DNA from: Pseudomonas khavaziana
GTDB lineage: Bacteria; Pseudomonadota; Gammaproteobacteria; Pseudomonadales; Pseudomonadaceae
Assembly (NCBI RefSeq): GCF_019145205.1
Contig: NZ_JAHSTT010000001.1
Location: forward strand, 806,001 to 870,000
DNA: 64,000 nt
Reading direction: 5' to 3'
Position numbers and translations under genes: made by a program. Shown one piece after another: positions 1 through 8,845 of this stretch (position 1 is the stretch's first letter; every line of letters begins with the position of its first letter). Below the pieces are notes generated by a model, which worked only from the letters and a program-made list of their open reading frames with translations, ran no database searches and was not told the DNA's origin.

Positions 1-22
1 GGTTGTTGGGTTGTTGGGGCGA

Positions 23-171
23 GTACATATCCGTTGCTTAGGTAACGGCCACTATAGGTTCCGCCCTTACGGCGGCTTACTTTTGCCTGGGCCGGCATTC
101 CGGCCTTTCAAAAGTGAGCCGCTGTAAAAGCGGAACCATAAGTGGCCGTTGCCCAAATAACGGATATGTAC
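23..171. repeat. Long imperfect palindrome (about 150 nt), intergenic repeat
   Basis: Two 63-nt arms (23-85 and 109-171) are reverse complements with 11 mismatches by my count, around a 23-nt centre that holds a GGCCGG/CCGGCC core. Arm ends read GTACATATCCGTT and AACGGATATGTAC. The open frames across it look like palindrome by-products rather than genes. From 172 to 310 the sequence holds only degenerate REP-like scraps (GGGAGCAAGCTCCC near 208, GGGGGCTCCCAC near 267). I believe similar elements recur in fluorescent pseudomonads, but that is memory, not something shown here. No gene is supported in 1-310. Confidence 0.7.
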
Positions 172-310
172 CCAGGACGAAAACCAACATCCTGCTCGGC
201 TGTCAGGCCGCCACGGGAGCAAGCTCCCTAGTTTGCTGCGCGACAGCGTCACATCGAAGATGTGGTGGGGGCTCCCACATTTTGACCGCGGTGTACCCGT
301 TGGATCGCCA

Positions 311-1084
311 TCAAGGCGCAGCCAACCACTGACTGACCACTCCCTCATACACACCGGTTGCTACGCTCAGGTGCAGCCACTGATCCACATAACTCTTCCA
401 GGCCACATCATCGCGAGGCAGCAGGAAGGCTTTTTCACTGTATTGCATCGGTTGCTCCGGGTTGACCGCACACAACCCAGGCTTGAGCTTCTGCTGGTAG
501 CGCGCCTCGCTGGCGTCGGTGATCATCACGTCGGCCTTGCCTGCCAGCAATTGGTCAAAAATCGTCACATTGTCATGCAGGCGAATCTGCGTTTTGGCCA
601 GGTGGGCGCGGGCAAACACTTCGTTGGTGCCGCCTGCCGGCTCGATCACCCGCACCTGAGGCTGATTGATCTGTTCGACTGTCTGGTAGCGCTGCACGTC
701 GGCGCAGCGCACCAGCGGGATCTTGCCGTCGACTCCGAGGGACTGGCTGAAGAAGGCTTGTTTCTGGCGCTCCAGCGACACGGAAATACCGCCCACGGCG
801 ATGTCGCAACGTCGGGCAAGGAAGTCCGGCATCAGGGTTTTCCAGGTCGTAGGCACCCAGTTGACCTTGGCGTTGAGGCTCTTGGCCAGGGATTCGGCCA
901 TGGCAATGTCAATGCCTTCATAGCGGCCGTCGGTACGCAACGAGGTGTAGGGTTTATAGTCGCCGGTGGTGCAGACGGTAAGGGTGCCGCGCTGAAGTAC
1001 TTCATCCAGGCGCGAGGCGGTGGTGTCGGCCTGGGCGGTGCTTGCCAGGGTCGCCAGTACACAGAGGGCTAGAGGCACTTTCAT
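311..1084 (-). CDS. PheC-like periplasmic cyclohexadienyl dehydratase / solute-binding protein
   Basis: 257 aa. Residues 1-19 form a signal peptide (MKVPLALCVLATLASTAQA), so the product is periplasmic. The rest is a family-3 solute-binding fold of the cyclohexadienyl dehydratase (PheC) branch: it has the RGTLTVCTTGDYKPYT opening, then a GISVSLERQ segment, PAGGTNEVFA and a late EKAFLLPRDD segment, all as in Pseudomonas PheC. PheC converts prephenate or arogenate to phenylpyruvate or phenylalanine; a plain amino-acid-binding role is the alternative. The ATG at 1084 is preceded by AAGGA about 9 nt upstream and opens the signal peptide. The frame stays open to 1651, but that extension has no such signal and runs into the neighbouring gene. 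It is divergent from the glutamine-synthetase-like gene and has no transporter permease beside it. Confidence 0.8.
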   Translation of the reverse strand: MKVPLALCVLATLASTAQADTTASRLDEVLQRGTLTVCTTGDYKPYTSLRTDGRYEGIDIAMAESLAKSLNAKVNWVPTTWKTLMPDFLARRCDIAVGGISVSLERQKQAFFSQSLGVDGKIPLVRCADVQRYQTVEQINQPQVRVIEPAGGTNEVFARAHLAKTQIRLHDNVTIFDQLLAGKADVMITDASEARYQQKLKPGLCAVNPEQPMQYSEKAFLLPRDDVAWKSYVDQWLHLSVATGVYEGVVSQWLAAP

Positions 1085-1260
1085 GGGAGTCGAATCCTTG
1101 GAGGCCATGCGGGGGGCGGCCATTATTTCCAGCAGAGCGCCAAGGTAGCAAGCGGCGGCGAATGTTTGGCCGCATTGCAACAAAACGTTATAGAACCTGG
1201 ATCTAACTCGCGACCAACGCGTGCTAAGGTGCCGGGCATCTACCTCAATGTGATTTGCGC

Positions 1261-1416
1261 ATGGACGGTTCTTCCCCTCATCCCGCGACATTGCCCGTGC
1301 CCGGCCCGGCCGATATTGAGGCGCTACCCTCCGAACTGGCCTTCTGGGCCTTGTTTCACTGCCGACACGCACGCCCACCCGATACCTTTTCCTACGTTGA
1401 TCTATCCAATGGATGA
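1261..1416 (+). CDS. Possible 51-aa small ORF in a 376-nt intergenic gap
   Basis: An ATG at 1261 opens 51 codons ending in TGA at 1414-1416, just upstream of the glutamine-synthetase-like gene. The translation has a Pro-rich start and a segment PSELAFWALFHCRHARPPDT that looks more protein-like than random sequence, but there is no clear ribosome-binding site and I do not recognise a family. It could be a leader peptide, a decayed gene end or chance. The rest of the 1085-1460 gap must hold the two divergent promoters; no box is convincing by eye. Confidence 0.2.
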   Translation: MDGSSPHPATLPVPGPADIEALPSELAFWALFHCRHARPPDTFSYVDLSNG

Positions 1417-1460
1417 CGCACTTGTGCGCATCTGCCTGACCCAAACGTATGAGAATTCCC

Positions 1461-2831
1461 ATGACAGATTTTGCCAGCCTGGACGAAGCCCAGGCGTTCC
1501 TTGAACAGAACCCGGACATCGAGCTGTTCGAGTTGTTTATCCTCGACAACAACGGCGTACCACGCGGCAAGCTGCTGCACCGCGACGAGCTGCTGGCGGT
1601 GTATGAAAGTGGCCGGCCACTGCCCAGCACCATCCTCGGCTTGACCATCAATGGCGACGACGTAGATGACTCCGGGCTGGTATGGGACGTGGGTGATATC
1701 GACTGCCGCGCCTACCCGATCAGCGGCAGTCTGCAGCGCATGCCCTGGCGCTTGATCCCAACCGCTGCGGTGCAAGTCAGCATGCACCCCACTGAAGGTT
1801 TACCCGCCACCGTTGCCGACCCCCGGCACCTGCTGGCCAAGGTCATCGATGCCCTCAAGGCTGACGGGTATTACCCGGTGATGGCCGCAGAGCTGGAGTT
1901 CTACCTGCTCGACCAGAAGCCCGACAGCAACGGCCGCCCGCAACCGGCGCGGGACGCGGACGGCAAGCGTCCACGTTCGACCCAGGTCTACGGCCTGCGC
2001 GAACTGGAACAGATCGAGCCGTTTCTCGCCGACCTCTACAGCGCCTGCAAACTGCAAGGTATCCCGGCGCGCACGGCGATCTCCGAATACGCTCCGGGCC
2101 AGGTTGAAATCACCCTCGAACATCGCACTGACGCGTTGCAGGCGATGGACGAGGCGGTGCGCTACAAACGCCTGGTCAAGGGCGTGGCCCACAAGCATGG
2201 GATGACGGCGTGTTTCATGGCCAAGCCATTCGATGACCTGGCCGGCACCGGTATGCATATGCATGTCAGCCTGGCCGATGCCCAGGGCCATAACCTGTTC
2301 GCCAGCGAGGCGGCTGATGGCACGCCGCTGTTGCGCCAGGCGGTGGGCGGCATGCTCGACACCTTGCTTGATTCGTTGTTGATGTTCTGCCCTAACGCCA
2401 ACTCTTATCGGCGTTTCCAGACCAACAGCTACGCGCCCCTGGCCGCCACCTGGGGCGTGGACAACCGCACCGTCAGCCTGCGCGTGCCCGGTGGCCCGGC
2501 CCATTCCCGGCATATCGAGCATCGCATTTGCGGGGCAGACGCCAATCCTTACCTGGCGGCCGCTGCGATTCTTGCCGGCATCCACCGCGGCATCCGCGAA
2601 CAGCGCGACCCCGGTGCCCCAGTGGAAGGCAACGGCTACGCCCAGGCCAAGGCGTTGCTGCCTACGGATTGGCTGACCACCCTGCGCGCACTTGAGGGGT
2701 CAAGTTGGGCACGGGATGCGTTCGGCGGTGAGTTCCTCGGCGTCTATCTGGCGGTTAAACGCGAGGAATACCGCCAGTTCATGGGCGAGGTCGGTGAGCA
2801 GGATTGGCGTTGGTACCTGCACCAGGCGTGA
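1461..2831 (+). CDS. Glutamine synthetase family protein (gamma-glutamyl-polyamine synthetase type)
   Basis: 456 aa from the ATG at 1461. The N-terminal beta-grasp domain (about 1-110, with DNNGVPRGK) is followed by the catalytic barrel: AAELEFYLLD carries the metal-binding glutamates, GTGMHMHVSL the ammonia/ATP-site His, and NRTVSLRVPGGPAHSRHIEH the Arg-rich substrate loop. Like PuuA/SpuI proteins it lacks the adenylylation-site tail of GlnA, so glutamylation of an amine such as putrescine is more likely than ammonia assimilation. The substrate is inferred and cannot be read from sequence. An in-frame ATG at 1449 would add four residues; neither start has a strong ribosome-binding site. There is no adjacent puuBCD-type gene, so it seems to act as a stand-alone enzyme. 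Confidence 0.85.
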   Translation: MTDFASLDEAQAFLEQNPDIELFELFILDNNGVPRGKLLHRDELLAVYESGRPLPSTILGLTINGDDVDDSGLVWDVGDIDCRAYPISGSLQRMPWRLIPTAAVQVSMHPTEGLPATVADPRHLLAKVIDALKADGYYPVMAAELEFYLLDQKPDSNGRPQPARDADGKRPRSTQVYGLRELEQIEPFLADLYSACKLQGIPARTAISEYAPGQVEITLEHRTDALQAMDEAVRYKRLVKGVAHKHGMTACFMAKPFDDLAGTGMHMHVSLADAQGHNLFASEAADGTPLLRQAVGGMLDTLLDSLLMFCPNANSYRRFQTNSYAPLAATWGVDNRTVSLRVPGGPAHSRHIEHRICGADANPYLAAAAILAGIHRGIREQRDPGAPVEGNGYAQAKALLPTDWLTTLRALEGSSWARDAFGGEFLGVYLAVKREEYRQFMGEVGEQDWRWYLHQA

Positions 2832-2932
2832 CCGATTTCACGGTAGTGAGGCTTTCGACCTTTTTTTCACGTTGCGGTGGTTAAGCTGCGGGTCAAGATC
2901 GTTCACTACCGTTTTACCCACATGAGCCCGCG

Positions 2933-3532
2933 ATGTTGCCACAACCCCCACCCTCCATCGAGATCGAATTCACTGAGCGCTGTGACCGTGAGCACGCCAG
3001 GGTCTGCGGTGACTCGCGCCCACCCCGGCTGTTGCAGCGCCTGGGGGCTTGGCGCGATGCACGGCTGGTGCGCCATGCGCTGAAGGTGGCCGGCGAGCCG
3101 GGGCTCGTCCTTGACCTGGCGTGTGGTTCGGGGCGTTTCTGGCCGGTGTTGGCGGAACATGTCAACCGGGTGATCCTGGCCTCGGACCACTCCCAGCCCA
3201 TGCTCGACCATGCTCGTACCCATCACCCGGGGACGCTGCTCAAGCGCGTAAAGACATTTCAAGGCTCGGCGTTCTCCATTGGCCTGTCGGCGAATGCGGT
3301 GGACTGCATTTTCTGCCTGGAATTGTTTCGGCATGTGCGCTGCAGCGAGGTGCGATCAATCTTGTTACGCGAGTTTCATCGCGTCAGCCGCGACACGGTC
3401 ATTGTTTCTGTCAGCGCAGGAACACCGGTGGAAGACGAGTTTCGTCGGGCAGGCTTCAAGATTCTGAATTATCAGGAGTTCCTGCCGGGCTCGAGGCTTT
3501 GGTGCGTGTACGTTCTGCGTAAGAGAGGATAA
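2933..3532 (+). CDS. Class I SAM-dependent methyltransferase
   Basis: 199 aa. Motif I is VLDLACGSGRFWPVL, followed by ILASDHSQPML (motif II acidic loop) and VDCIFCLELFRHV (motif IV position), the layout of the Methyltransf_11 Rossmann fold. The C-terminus is short, ending near a GFKILNYQEFLPGSRLW segment, which suggests a small-molecule or lipid methyltransferase, but the substrate is unknown. It stands alone between the glutamine-synthetase-like gene and rnd. No strong ribosome-binding site precedes the ATG, so the start is tentative. Confidence 0.75.
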   Translation: MLPQPPPSIEIEFTERCDREHARVCGDSRPPRLLQRLGAWRDARLVRHALKVAGEPGLVLDLACGSGRFWPVLAEHVNRVILASDHSQPMLDHARTHHPGTLLKRVKTFQGSAFSIGLSANAVDCIFCLELFRHVRCSEVRSILLREFHRVSRDTVIVSVSAGTPVEDEFRRAGFKILNYQEFLPGSRLWCVYVLRKRG

Positions 3533-3654
3533 CTTCCATTTGTCGGACTATTCTTCGTCTGCTGTCGGAGTTTTCATGATGCTGTGTGCACTACGGATGC
3601 TCGCAAGTCCCTTTCGCGATATATACTGCGCGCCATTCTTCAAGGGAGAGCCGT

Positions 3655-4788
3655 GTGGCCATCGATATTCACTGGATCTGCGACAACGATAGCCTCGGCC
3701 AGCATTGCGCCGAATGGCAGCAGTTGCCATTCGTCGCCCTCGACACCGAATTCATGCGGGTCGACACCTTTTATCCCATTGCCGGGCTGATCCAGATTGG
3801 TGATGGCATCCGCGCTTACCTGATTGATCCGCTGACTATCGATAATTGGCAACCCTTGGCCGCCTTGCTGGAAAACCCGGCGGTGATCAAGGTGGTGCAT
3901 GCCTGCAGCGAAGATCTGGAAGTGCTGCTGCGCCTGACCGGCAGCCTGCCGGTGCCGCTGTTCGACACCCAATTGGCTGCGGCTTACCTGAACCTCGGTT
4001 TCTCCATGGGCTACTCGCGCCTGGTCCAAGCCGTGCTGGATATCGAGCTGCCCAAGGGCGAAACCCGCTCTGACTGGCTGCAGCGGCCGTTGTCGGAGAC
4101 GCAAGTCAGCTACGCCGCCGAAGACGCGGTGCACCTGGCCGAGGTGTATATCCGCCTGCGCCCCCGGCTATCGGATGACAAGTACGCCTGGGTACTGGAA
4201 GACGGCGCCGAACTGGTAGCCAACCTGCGCCGTGAGATCGACCCTTACGAGGTCTACCGCGATGCCAAGCTGGCATGGAAGCTGTCCCGCGCCCAACTCG
4301 CCGTGCTGCGTGAACTGTGCGCCTGGCGCGAGCAGCAGGCCCGTGCACGTGACCTGCCGCGCAACCGCATCATTCGCGAGCACTCGTTGTGGCCGCTGGC
4401 TAAATCCCAGCCGGATAACCTGGCAGCGCTGGGCAAGATCGAAGACATGCACCCACGCACCGTGCGCCAGGACGGCCAATTCCTGCTGGACCTGATCAAG
4501 CGAGCCGGCAGCGTGCCGATGGACCAGTGGCCTCCCGCCGTCGCCGAGCCTTTGCCGGTGGACGCAGCCACGCTGATCAAGCAACTGCGCGCCCTGGGCC
4601 AGACGTTCGCCGAGCGCCTGGACATGGCGCCGGAACTGATGCTGCGCAAGAAAACCCTCGAAGCCCTGGTTAAAAGCGGCTACCCCGATGGGCCTTATCA
4701 ATTGCCAGACTCGCTGCGTGGCTGGCGTCGCGAGCTGATGGGCCAGGCGCTGCTCGACAGCCTGGCCACCGCCGGAGAACAGCCTTGA
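3655..4788 (+). CDS. rnd: Ribonuclease D
   Basis: 377 aa with a GTG start at 3655 preceded by GGGAG. The N-terminal DEDD 3'-5' exonuclease domain shows [14 protein letters not shown] (first D and E), [20 protein letters not shown] and [13 protein letters not shown] (the DEDDy Tyr and last Asp). An HRDC domain follows at about 205-290 ([19 protein letters not shown]) and then a second HRDC-like region. RNase D trims 3' ends of tRNA precursors and other small RNAs in the cytoplasm. The frame opens further upstream at 3586, but those residues have no family character. Its stop overlaps the start of ycgL by 4 nt, so the two are translationally coupled, an arrangement I recall from other pseudomonads. 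Confidence 0.95.
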   Translation: MAIDIHWICDNDSLGQHCAEWQQLPFVALDTEFMRVDTFYPIAGLIQIGDGIRAYLIDPLTIDNWQPLAALLENPAVIKVVHACSEDLEVLLRLTGSLPVPLFDTQLAAAYLNLGFSMGYSRLVQAVLDIELPKGETRSDWLQRPLSETQVSYAAEDAVHLAEVYIRLRPRLSDDKYAWVLEDGAELVANLRREIDPYEVYRDAKLAWKLSRAQLAVLRELCAWREQQARARDLPRNRIIREHSLWPLAKSQPDNLAALGKIEDMHPRTVRQDGQFLLDLIKRAGSVPMDQWPPAVAEPLPVDAATLIKQLRALGQTFAERLDMAPELMLRKKTLEALVKSGYPDGPYQLPDSLRGWRRELMGQALLDSLATAGEQP

Positions 4789-5078
4789 AACGTATTTGCT
4801 CCATCTATCGCAGCAAGAAAAAAGACGGCATGTACCTCTACGTGCTCAAAAGCGACGCCCTGGAGCGCGTGCCTGAACCCTTGATGGAAGCCTTCGGCAA
4901 GGCCCACCACGCCTTCGACATGGTGCTGACGCCGGAGCGCAAGCTGTCCCGCGAGGACATCACGGTGGTGCTGGAAAACCTCGACAAGCAGGGCTACCAC
5001 CTGCAAATGCCGCCGGCCGAGGACGAGTACATCGAGCACTTGCCCGAAGAGCTGTTGCGCCGCAACGACCCGATGTGA
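4785..5078 (+). CDS. ycgL: YcgL domain protein
   Basis: 97 aa, the full family length. It starts with TTG at 4785, overlapping the rnd stop codon by 4 nt. The family signature is visible throughout: [16 protein letters not shown] at the N-terminus, [12 protein letters not shown] in the middle and [13 protein letters not shown] near the end. The function of YcgL is not established. Coupling to rnd hints at RNA metabolism, but that is inference from position only. Confidence 0.9.
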   Translation: MKRICSIYRSKKKDGMYLYVLKSDALERVPEPLMEAFGKAHHAFDMVLTPERKLSREDITVVLENLDKQGYHLQMPPAEDEYIEHLPEELLRRNDPM

Positions 5079-5186
5079 TCGATCAGTGCCCGCATCAGGG
5101 CGCAGGCTTTAAATGGAATCGTATTAGAGGACGGTGGCCGTAAGGATGCGGGCGACCGTCTGTACTGTTTTTGAAAGGTTTGAACC

Positions 5187-6119
5187 ATGCGTGTTCTGAT
5201 TGCTGAACAGGATCACCCGCTCTACGCCCAATTGCTCAAGCAAGCGGCCCCAGACCTTGAAGTGCTGACCAGCGGCGACTCGGCCGAACTCTCGCGGCTG
5301 GCCGCCGATTGCCCGGTCTGGCTGGGCCAGCCCGATCTGCTGGCGACCCTGTTGCGCCAGGGCCATCACCCCCAGTGGCTGCAATCGACCTGGGCCGGTA
5401 TCACGCCGCTGCTGGCCGATGGCCTGCCCCGCGACTATCGCCTGACCCGCGCGGTGGGGATTTATGGCCAGGTCATGGCTGAGTTTGTCCTCACCTACAT
5501 GCTGGGCCACGAGCGCGAAGTGCTGGCGCGCCTGGTCAGCCAGGTCGAGCGCAAGTGGGACAACCGCATGGGCCAGAGCCTGGCGGGGCGGAAAGTGCTG
5601 ATTGTCGGCACCGGCGATATTGGCCAGAGCGTGGCCGATTTCCTCGTGCCGTTTGGCGTCACGCTGTATGGCATCGCCCGCGTAGCCCGGGAGCAGGCGC
5701 CGTTTCTCGAAGTGGCCGAACTCGACCAATTGGGCCGCTTGGTAGGGGAGGTGGATTACGTGATCAACCTATTGCCCAACACACCGGACACCCATGACCT
5801 GTACGACGCCGCGCTGTTCAAGCAATTCAAGCCGACCGCGTTGTTTATCAACGTCGGGCGCGGCGTGGCGGTGGTGGATGCCGATCTGGTCGAGGCCCTG
5901 AAAGAAGGGCACCTGGCCGGTGCAGTGATCGACGTGTGCCGCCAGGAGCCGCTGCCGCAGCGCCACCCGTTCTGGACCGCGTGGGGGTTGCTGTTGACCG
6001 GGCACAGTTCGGCACCCACCTCGCCGTCGATGATGGTGGCGTTGTTTGTGCAAAACGTGCGCGCCTACCAGGCCAAGCAGGCGTTGCGCGGGGAAGTGGA
6101 TTTCGAACGGGGCTACTGA
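5187..6119 (+). CDS. D-2-hydroxyacid dehydrogenase (GhrA-like glyoxylate/hydroxypyruvate reductase)
   Basis: 310 aa. The nucleotide-binding Rossmann fold starts at KVLIVGTGDIGQS, and the catalytic residues of the family are present: Arg in FINVGRGVAVVD, Glu in VIDVCRQEPLP and His in TGHSSAP. The short N-terminal substrate domain and Arg-rich binding residues resemble the GhrA branch that reduces glyoxylate and hydroxypyruvate with NADPH; other 2-ketoacids are possible. AAAGG lies 8 nt before the ATG. It follows ycgL by about 110 nt and may share the rnd transcript. A REPIN lies just downstream. Confidence 0.85.
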   Translation: MRVLIAEQDHPLYAQLLKQAAPDLEVLTSGDSAELSRLAADCPVWLGQPDLLATLLRQGHHPQWLQSTWAGITPLLADGLPRDYRLTRAVGIYGQVMAEFVLTYMLGHEREVLARLVSQVERKWDNRMGQSLAGRKVLIVGTGDIGQSVADFLVPFGVTLYGIARVAREQAPFLEVAELDQLGRLVGEVDYVINLLPNTPDTHDLYDAALFKQFKPTALFINVGRGVAVVDADLVEALKEGHLAGAVIDVCRQEPLPQRHPFWTAWGLLLTGHSSAPTSPSMMVALFVQNVRAYQAKQALRGEVDFERGY

Positions 6120-6160
6120 TCCTGGGCCATGCATGAGGAGGCTTGCCCCAATGGCTTTAT

Positions 6161-6258
6161 GTAGGAGCGAGCTTGCTCGCGAAGAACGTCAACGATGACG
6201 CGTACTTTCTAAGTAAGCGCGGCGCCTATGAGCTTTTCGCGAGCAAGCTCGCTCCTAC
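6161..6258. repeat. REPIN (REP doublet, GTAGGAGCGAG class)
   Basis: Two inverted REP units, GTAGGAGCGAGCTTGCTCGC at the left and its reverse complement at the right, around a ~50-nt spacer. It fills the space between two convergent genes. The same class recurs at 32961 and 38658. Confidence 0.9.
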
Positions 6259-6281
6259 AGAGGGCGATTATTGCCCAAGGC

Positions 6282-6866
6282 TTACAGGCTGAAGTCACCT
6301 TCGCACACCAGCTCGCTCAACGGTTTGCGCGGGCTCGGCGCTTCACGGCCCTGCAGATATTCCGGCAAGCTCGACTTGTCACCCAGCTTGCCCACAGCCA
6401 CGGCCGCATGCAGCGCGTAGCCTTGTGGAATTTTCAGCTCCTTGCGGGTCAGCTCCTGATCGAAACCGGCCATGCCATGGGTATGCCAGCCGCTTAGACT
6501 GGCTTGCAGCGCCAGGTGGCCCCAGGCTGAGCCGGTGTCGAAGGTGTGCCATAGCGCCGGGGTTTCTTCGGTGGCGCCTGGAGCCATGAACTCGGTTTTC
6601 GAGGCGATGATCACCAGGGCCGACGCGTGCTGCGCCCAGTTGCGGTTGAATTCATTCAGCAGGCCCAGGAAACGCTCCCAGTCCGGGGTGTCCCGACGCG
6701 CATAGAGAAACCGCCACGGCTGCGAATTGTAGGCCGAGGGTGCCCAGCGTGCGGCTTCGAAGAAACTCAGCAGGGTCTCTTTCGGGATGCTTTCGCCGGT
6801 AAAGGCGCGGGGCGACCAGCGTTCTGTGAATTGGGTGTGGATCGGGTAATCGGCAACGCGTGTCAT
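6282..6866 (-). CDS. Nitroreductase family flavoprotein
   Basis: 194 aa. The N-terminal segment RWSPRAFTGESIPKETL followed by ARWAPSAYNSQPWRFLY is the FMN-phosphate-binding signature of the nitroreductase family. SAWGHLALQASLSGWHTHGM lines the flavin pocket and AVAVGKLGD is near the C-terminus. Such enzymes use NAD(P)H to reduce nitroaromatics, quinones or related compounds; the natural substrate here is unknown. CAGGAA precedes the ATG at 6866 at good spacing. Convergent with the 2-hydroxyacid dehydrogenase across a REPIN. Confidence 0.88.
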   Translation of the reverse strand: MTRVADYPIHTQFTERWSPRAFTGESIPKETLLSFFEAARWAPSAYNSQPWRFLYARRDTPDWERFLGLLNEFNRNWAQHASALVIIASKTEFMAPGATEETPALWHTFDTGSAWGHLALQASLSGWHTHGMAGFDQELTRKELKIPQGYALHAAVAVGKLGDKSSLPEYLQGREAPSPRKPLSELVCEGDFSL

Positions 6867-7019
6867 GGGCTGTTCCTGATCGTCAATTCGGTGCCCAAAA
6901 CTACTGCGGGCTCAGTAGTCTGACAAGTGTTGCTACACCGTCAGTCGTAAGCGCTTGGCCCCAGCAGGCTTGGGCACTAGACTGGCGGCCTTTTCAGCTT
7001 CCGATACTGATGTAGAGCC

Positions 7020-7469
7020 ATGGCCGCCAAAGTCGAACCTTTCTGGATACGCAAAACCCTTGAACAGCTCGACCAGGAGGAGTGGGAGTCGTTGTGCGAT
7101 GGCTGTGGCCTGTGCTGCCTGCAAAAGCTTGAGGATGAAGACGACAACAGCGTTTACTACACGCGTATCGCCTGCAAACTGCTCGACCTGAAAACCTGTC
7201 AGTGCACCGATTACCCCAACCGCCGCGCATCGGTGCCGGACTGTATCCAGCTCACTGCGGGTCAGGCCGACCAATTCAAATGGTTGCCACCAACCTGCGG
7301 CTACCGCCTGGTCAGCGAGCGCAAGGATCTGCCGCTCTGGCACCATCTGGTCTGCGGCGACCGTGACGCGGTGCACCACGAACGCATTTCCCAGTCCGGG
7401 CGCATGCTCAGCGAAGGCAGCGTGCCCGAGGACGACTGGGAGGACTACCTGATCTTCCGCGCAGGCTGA
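7020..7469 (+). CDS. ycgN: YcgN family cysteine-cluster protein (UPF0260)
   Basis: 149 aa. The family cysteine motifs are intact: CDGCGLCC near residue 22, then [17 protein letters not shown] and PTCGYRLV further on, a pattern thought to bind zinc or iron (the YkgJ/CxxCxxCC group). [12 protein letters not shown] near the C-terminus is also conserved. The biochemical role is not known. It is followed 14 nt later by a secreted protein of unknown function with its own strong ribosome-binding site, so the two are probably one transcript. Confidence 0.9.
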   Translation: MAAKVEPFWIRKTLEQLDQEEWESLCDGCGLCCLQKLEDEDDNSVYYTRIACKLLDLKTCQCTDYPNRRASVPDCIQLTAGQADQFKWLPPTCGYRLVSERKDLPLWHHLVCGDRDAVHHERISQSGRMLSEGSVPEDDWEDYLIFRAG

Positions 7470-7483
7470 ACCAAGGAGTGTGT

Positions 7484-8704
7484 ATGAAGGTGGTAGCCAA
7501 GTTAGCCGCGGGCCTGGTATTGCTGGCGCTGAGCGGGCCGGGCTGGTGCGCGAAAAAAGTCGACCTGGACTATCACGTCAAGCTGCTGCCCCAGAGCGAT
7601 CAGGCGCAGGTGCGCGTCAGCCTGTCCCAAGGCTCGGCAGTGCGCAGCCTGGACTTCGACCTGGGCCGCGAGGGTGACTACAGCGACTTCAAGGCCGACG
7701 GCCAATGGCAGGTCACGGGCAACCGTGGGCTTTGGCAACCCAGCGCCGACAAAGCCAGCCTGACCTACAAAGTGCGTCTGAGCCATACGCGCAAGCCGGG
7801 CATCTATGACACACGGGGCACACCGGGCTGGGCGTTACTGCGCGGTGAAGACCTGGTGCCGGCTGCGCGTCTCGATCAGCAAGATGGCATTGAGTTGGTC
7901 TCGCGCCTGGCGTTCGAGTTGCCCACGGGCTGGAAGAGCGTCGAAACCGCCTGGCCGCGCATTGGCAAGCATAAATTCCGCATCGATAACGTGTCCCGCC
8001 TGTTCGACCGACCTACCGGCTGGATGCTCGCCGGTAATCTCGGCAGCCGCCGCCTGCGCCTGGGCGAAACCGAAATCACCGTGGCCTCGCCCAAGGGGCA
8101 GGGCATGCGCCGTATGGACGTGCTGACCTTGTTGACGTTCGTCTGGCCCCAGGTGGAAGCCGCGTTCCCGCGTCATCCTGGCAAATTGTTGATCGTCGGC
8201 GCCGGTGACCCGATGCGGCGTGGCGCCTATTCGTTGCGCGATTCGATCTACCTCAACAGCCGTACGCCGTTGGTCAGCGAAAACGCCAGCAGCCCGTTGC
8301 TGCGCGAAGTGGTGCAGGCTATCGGGCGCTTTAACGACCATGACAGCAGTGACTGGATCAGTGAAGGGTTGGGGGAATATTACGCGGTTGAATTGATGAG
8401 GCGTGCCGGAGGCATTACCGATGAGCGTTATGCGGCGATCCAGGCGCGGCTGGTCAAAGAGAGCAAGGCGGTCACTACCCTGAGGGGCGAGCAGATCGGC
8501 AGTGCCGGCGTGGCGCGGGCGGTGCTGGTATTGCAGGATCTGGACCGCGAGATCCGTGTGAAGACCCACAACAAGCGGTCCCTGGATGATCTGGCGCAGG
8601 CAGTGATGCGGGTGAACAGCATTGATACCAAGGAGTTTGTGCAACTGGCTGAAAGTGTGATCGGCGAGTCTTCAGTGGTTCTGGACAGCAAACTACTGCG
8701 CTGA
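7484..8704 (+). CDS. Secreted protein resembling a peptidase-fold (M61/M1-like) with altered zinc motif
   Basis: 406 aa. The ATG at 7484 follows AAGGAG and opens a signal peptide (about 1-21, ending GPGWCA), so export is expected. Residues 20-190 look like a beta-rich N-terminal domain. In the C-terminal half a segment LLREVVQAIGR, some 14 residues before WISEGLGEYYAVELMRR, resembles the HExxH...E(G)xxxY arrangement of gluzincin peptidases (M1/M61), but both His positions are replaced (REVVQ). If that alignment is right this is a non-catalytic relative, perhaps binding peptides or cell-wall material. The product is otherwise unrecognised. Likely co-transcribed with ycgN. Confidence 0.7.
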   Translation: MKVVAKLAAGLVLLALSGPGWCAKKVDLDYHVKLLPQSDQAQVRVSLSQGSAVRSLDFDLGREGDYSDFKADGQWQVTGNRGLWQPSADKASLTYKVRLSHTRKPGIYDTRGTPGWALLRGEDLVPAARLDQQDGIELVSRLAFELPTGWKSVETAWPRIGKHKFRIDNVSRLFDRPTGWMLAGNLGSRRLRLGETEITVASPKGQGMRRMDVLTLLTFVWPQVEAAFPRHPGKLLIVGAGDPMRRGAYSLRDSIYLNSRTPLVSENASSPLLREVVQAIGRFNDHDSSDWISEGLGEYYAVELMRRAGGITDERYAAIQARLVKESKAVTTLRGEQIGSAGVARAVLVLQDLDREIRVKTHNKRSLDDLAQAVMRVNSIDTKEFVQLAESVIGESSVVLDSKLLR

Positions 8705-8729
8705 TCCGAAGCCATGTGCAGTTCAAAAT

Positions 8730-8814
8730 GTGGGAGGGGGCTTGCTCCCGATGGCGGTGGGTCAGCAAAAAGTATGCTGCTGACACTCTGCTATCGGGGG
8801 CAAGCCCCTCCCAC
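8730..8814. repeat. REPIN (GTGGGAGGGGGCTTG class)
   Basis: Inverted REP units of the GTGGGAGGGGGCTTGCTCCC class at the two ends, with a short variable centre. It sits between convergent genes. Confidence 0.9.
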
Positions 8815-8845
8815 ATCTGAATCTCCAGCATGTCCAATACTCAGG

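Noticed and set aside
67..354. 95-aa minus-strand frame through the long palindrome
   Set aside because: Coding comes from repeat sequence; such frames are by-products of the palindrome.
311..1651. 446-aa form of the PheC-like protein starting at 1651
   Set aside because: The extra N-terminal 189 residues are low-complexity, cross the neighbouring gene and lack a ribosome-binding site; a signal peptide starts at 1084.
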